NCBI GenBank assembly: GCA_964406005.1
Contig: CAYOPZ010000003.1
Location: forward strand, 62,001-126,000
DNA from: CAYOPZ01 sp964406005
GTDB taxonomy: Bacteria > Bacteroidota > Bacteroidia > Bacteroidales > SM23-62
DNA length: 64,000 nucleotides
Reading direction: 5' to 3'
Under the pieces are notes generated by a model that was given only the letters and a program-made list of their open reading frames with translations, had not been told where the DNA came from and did not search any database. This document shows, in pieces, positions 62,677 through 64,000 of the stretch (its first letter is position 1; the number at the start of each line of letters is the position of its first letter). The translations under genes and the position numbers were made by a program.

Positions 62677-64000
62677 CCGGCGGAATCCCGGGAGGAAGGC
62701 TGAAAATACTTAAGCAGTATGGATTTAAGTTCAGCGGTATTGATGGGTTTTGAGATGTAGTCATTGCACCCGCAATTCATGGCCTCTTCCCTGTCTGTCT
62801 CGCGGGCATAGGCGGTTTGGGCGATAACAGGCAGGTCGGGGTATTTTTCCCGTATCCTTGAAGTGGTCTCCATTCCGTTCATTTCCGGCATCCTGATGTC
62901 CATCATAATCAGGTCGTAATTTGATTCCGAAAGATTTGCCAGGGCCTGCACACCGTTGCGGGCCCTGGTGACCGCAGTATGGTATTGTTTAAGCAGGGTT
63001 TCGAGCAAAAGGTAGCTGGCCTCGTCATCTTCCACGATCAGGACCTTCTTCCCTTTCATGTCCGGTTCGGCCTGTTTGCTGTCTTTTTCATGCTTTGCTT
63101 CTTTCCCGTCCTGTTCCCCGGGTAGGATATATTTTAAGGCAAAGGAGAATTCCGATCCCTTGTTTTCCCCGGAAATGACTGATAATTCTCCTCCCATTTT
63201 TTGAACCAGGCTGAGTGAAATGGTAAGACCCAGGCCCGTACCTCCGCTTTGCCTGGTATGGGAATCATCGATTTGCCGGAATCGGTCAAAAATGATCTTC
63301 TGTTTTTCCCTGGGAATCCCGATTCCCGAATCCTTGACATAAAAACGGACCGTATGGTCTTTCTGCAATTCGAATCCCATTTCGATATATCCTTCCGGAG
63401 TGAATTTTATGGCGTTCTGGATCAGGTTGACAAATACCTGTTTCAACCTGGATGGATCTGTATTGACGATAACCGCTTTACCCCTGTCGGGAAGACTTAA
63501 CCGGAACTGGAGATTCGATCTGCTTGTGAACTGGACATCCTGTTCGTATTCATTGTAAATTTTCCGGATGAATTCATATATCATAACGGGTTCCGTCCTG
63601 ACGGACAGGTCGCCCGCTTCAATGCGTGATACGTCTATGATATCTGATATAATCTTCAGCAGATCCTTTCCCTTTGTATCGATGATGTCGATATAATAAG
63701 CCTGTTTTTCCCGACTGATGGCAGGATCCTTGAGCAGGGAGGAAAATCCGAGGATCGCATTCATGGGAGTACGGATCTCGTGGGACATATTTGCCAGGAA
63801 TGCGGATTTGAGGCGATCTGATTCCTCGGCCGTCTCCTTGGCTTTCTTGAGTTCCTCTTCGTATGTCTTTCTTCCCGTAATATCCTCCAGAATTACAACA
63901 TAGTGTGTGACCCGGCTCGCTTCATCAATCACCGGTGATATGTTGTAGGAAAGCCATAACCGTTCTCCTGTGCGGAGGGTGTATTCCGACTCGTCCCTGA
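62652..64000 (-). CDS. PAS hybrid histidine kinase-receiver protein, partial
   Basis: C-terminal part (about 449 residues) of a hybrid kinase that continues past the right edge. At the left of the protein is the end of a PAS/PAC domain (RVTHYVVILEDITGRKTYEEEL). The DHp H-box is ANMSHEIRTPMNAILGF, the N-box VNLIQNAIKFT, the G1 box VKDSGIGI and G2 GGTGLGLTI, all intact. The receiver has VEDDEAS, phosphoacceptor Asp in LIMMDIRMPEMNG, and SKPIN. The protein frame reads through to the end of the window without a stop. Its C-terminus overlaps the convergent cyclase-HD gene by 25 bases. Confidence 0.92.
   Translation of the reverse strand, partial: RDESEYTLRTGERLWLSYNISPVIDEASRVTHYVVILEDITGRKTYEEELKKAKETAEESDRLKSAFLANMSHEIRTPMNAILGFSSLLKDPAISREKQAYYIDIIDTKGKDLLKIISDIIDVSRIEAGDLSVRTEPVMIYEFIRKIYNEYEQDVQFTSRSNLQFRLSLPDRGKAVIVNTDPSRLKQVFVNLIQNAIKFTPEGYIEMGFELQKDHTVRFYVKDSGIGIPREKQKIIFDRFRQIDDSHTRQSGGTGLGLTISLSLVQKMGGELSVISGENKGSEFSFALKYILPGEQDGKEAKHEKDSKQAEPDMKGKKVLIVEDDEASYLLLETLLKQYHTAVTRARNGVQALANLSESNYDLIMMDIRMPEMNGMETTSRIREKYPDLPVIAQTAYARETDREEAMNCGCNDYISKPINTAELKSILLKYFQPSSRDSAGQSPTISF

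Noticed and set aside
1..64000. tRNA, rRNA, CRISPR arrays, insertion sequences or prophage genes
   Set aside because: I looked through the gaps between genes and saw no cloverleaf-like CCA-ended sequence, direct-repeat array, transposase, integrase or phage gene.

Overview
The window looks like a chromosomal segment from a Bacteroidota genome, most likely an anaerobic or facultative Bacteroidales/Marinilabiliales-type bacterium. Support comes from a short primary sigma factor without region 1.1, several TAnnTTTG-type -7 boxes, the HU-like/SPOR fusion, the OstA-like/SurA cluster, a complete Rnf operon with RseC, DapF and MutS2. About 49 protein genes fill nearly all of the sequence, with short gaps and many overlapping operon junctions. 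I see no tRNA, rRNA, CRISPR array, prophage or insertion sequence. Gene families are assigned by reading motifs; no database search was possible.

Layout. 1-4.5 kb: a GT20 (OtsA-like) glycosyltransferase running off the left edge, divergent from a HAD/GH65 fusion and a uridine-kinase-family kinase. 4.6-8.8 kb: a penicillin-acylase-family hydrolase, a lone response regulator, a strongly structured non-coding interval (7482-7679) and an HU-like/SPOR membrane protein. 8.9-14.3 kb: the rseC-rnfBCDGEA operon (minus strand), a ferredoxin:NAD ion-pumping complex. 14.5-19 kb: recG, a methyltransferase, a LolD-like ABC ATPase, a PduO-type corrinoid adenosyltransferase and a DUF2795 protein. 19-26.3 kb: an OstA/LptA-like protein, three SurA/parvulin-type periplasmic proteins and guaB. 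26.4-28.9 kb: recQ followed by a WRN-type 3'-5' exonuclease.

29-34.8 kb holds an unusual module: a receiver/histidine kinase protein whose stop overlaps the start of an ABCG-type exporter with a very large external loop, followed by a lipoprotein and a secreted protein. 34.8-37.7 kb: an oligopeptidase B-like lipoprotein and a multispanning membrane protein. 37.7-45.2 kb: mutS2, an alternating deacetylase-acetyltransferase-deacetylase-acetyltransferase operon, and ftsE. 45.4-50.1 kb: a giant periplasmic TPR protein translationally coupled to a plugless outer-membrane barrel. 50.1-56.5 kb: gyrB, an AlkD-like protein, dapF, a DegP/HtrA protease and rpoD. 56.5-64 kb: a hybrid kinase, uvrB, a secreted EEP-family phosphatase/nuclease, a cyclase-HD fusion lacking one metal-binding Asp, and a PAS hybrid kinase running off the right edge.

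Most of the window is housekeeping: DNA repair (recG, recQ, WRN-type exonuclease, mutS2, alkD-like, uvrB), envelope biogenesis (OstA/SurA cluster, degP, ftsE, dapF) and energy conservation (rnf). The points that most merit a second look are the nested inverted-repeat element at 7.5 kb, the GT20 protein with altered substrate motifs beside a HAD-GH65 fusion, the kinase-ABCG-lipoprotein module, the deacetylase/acetyltransferase operon, and the cyclase-HD protein with Asn in place of the first metal Asp.
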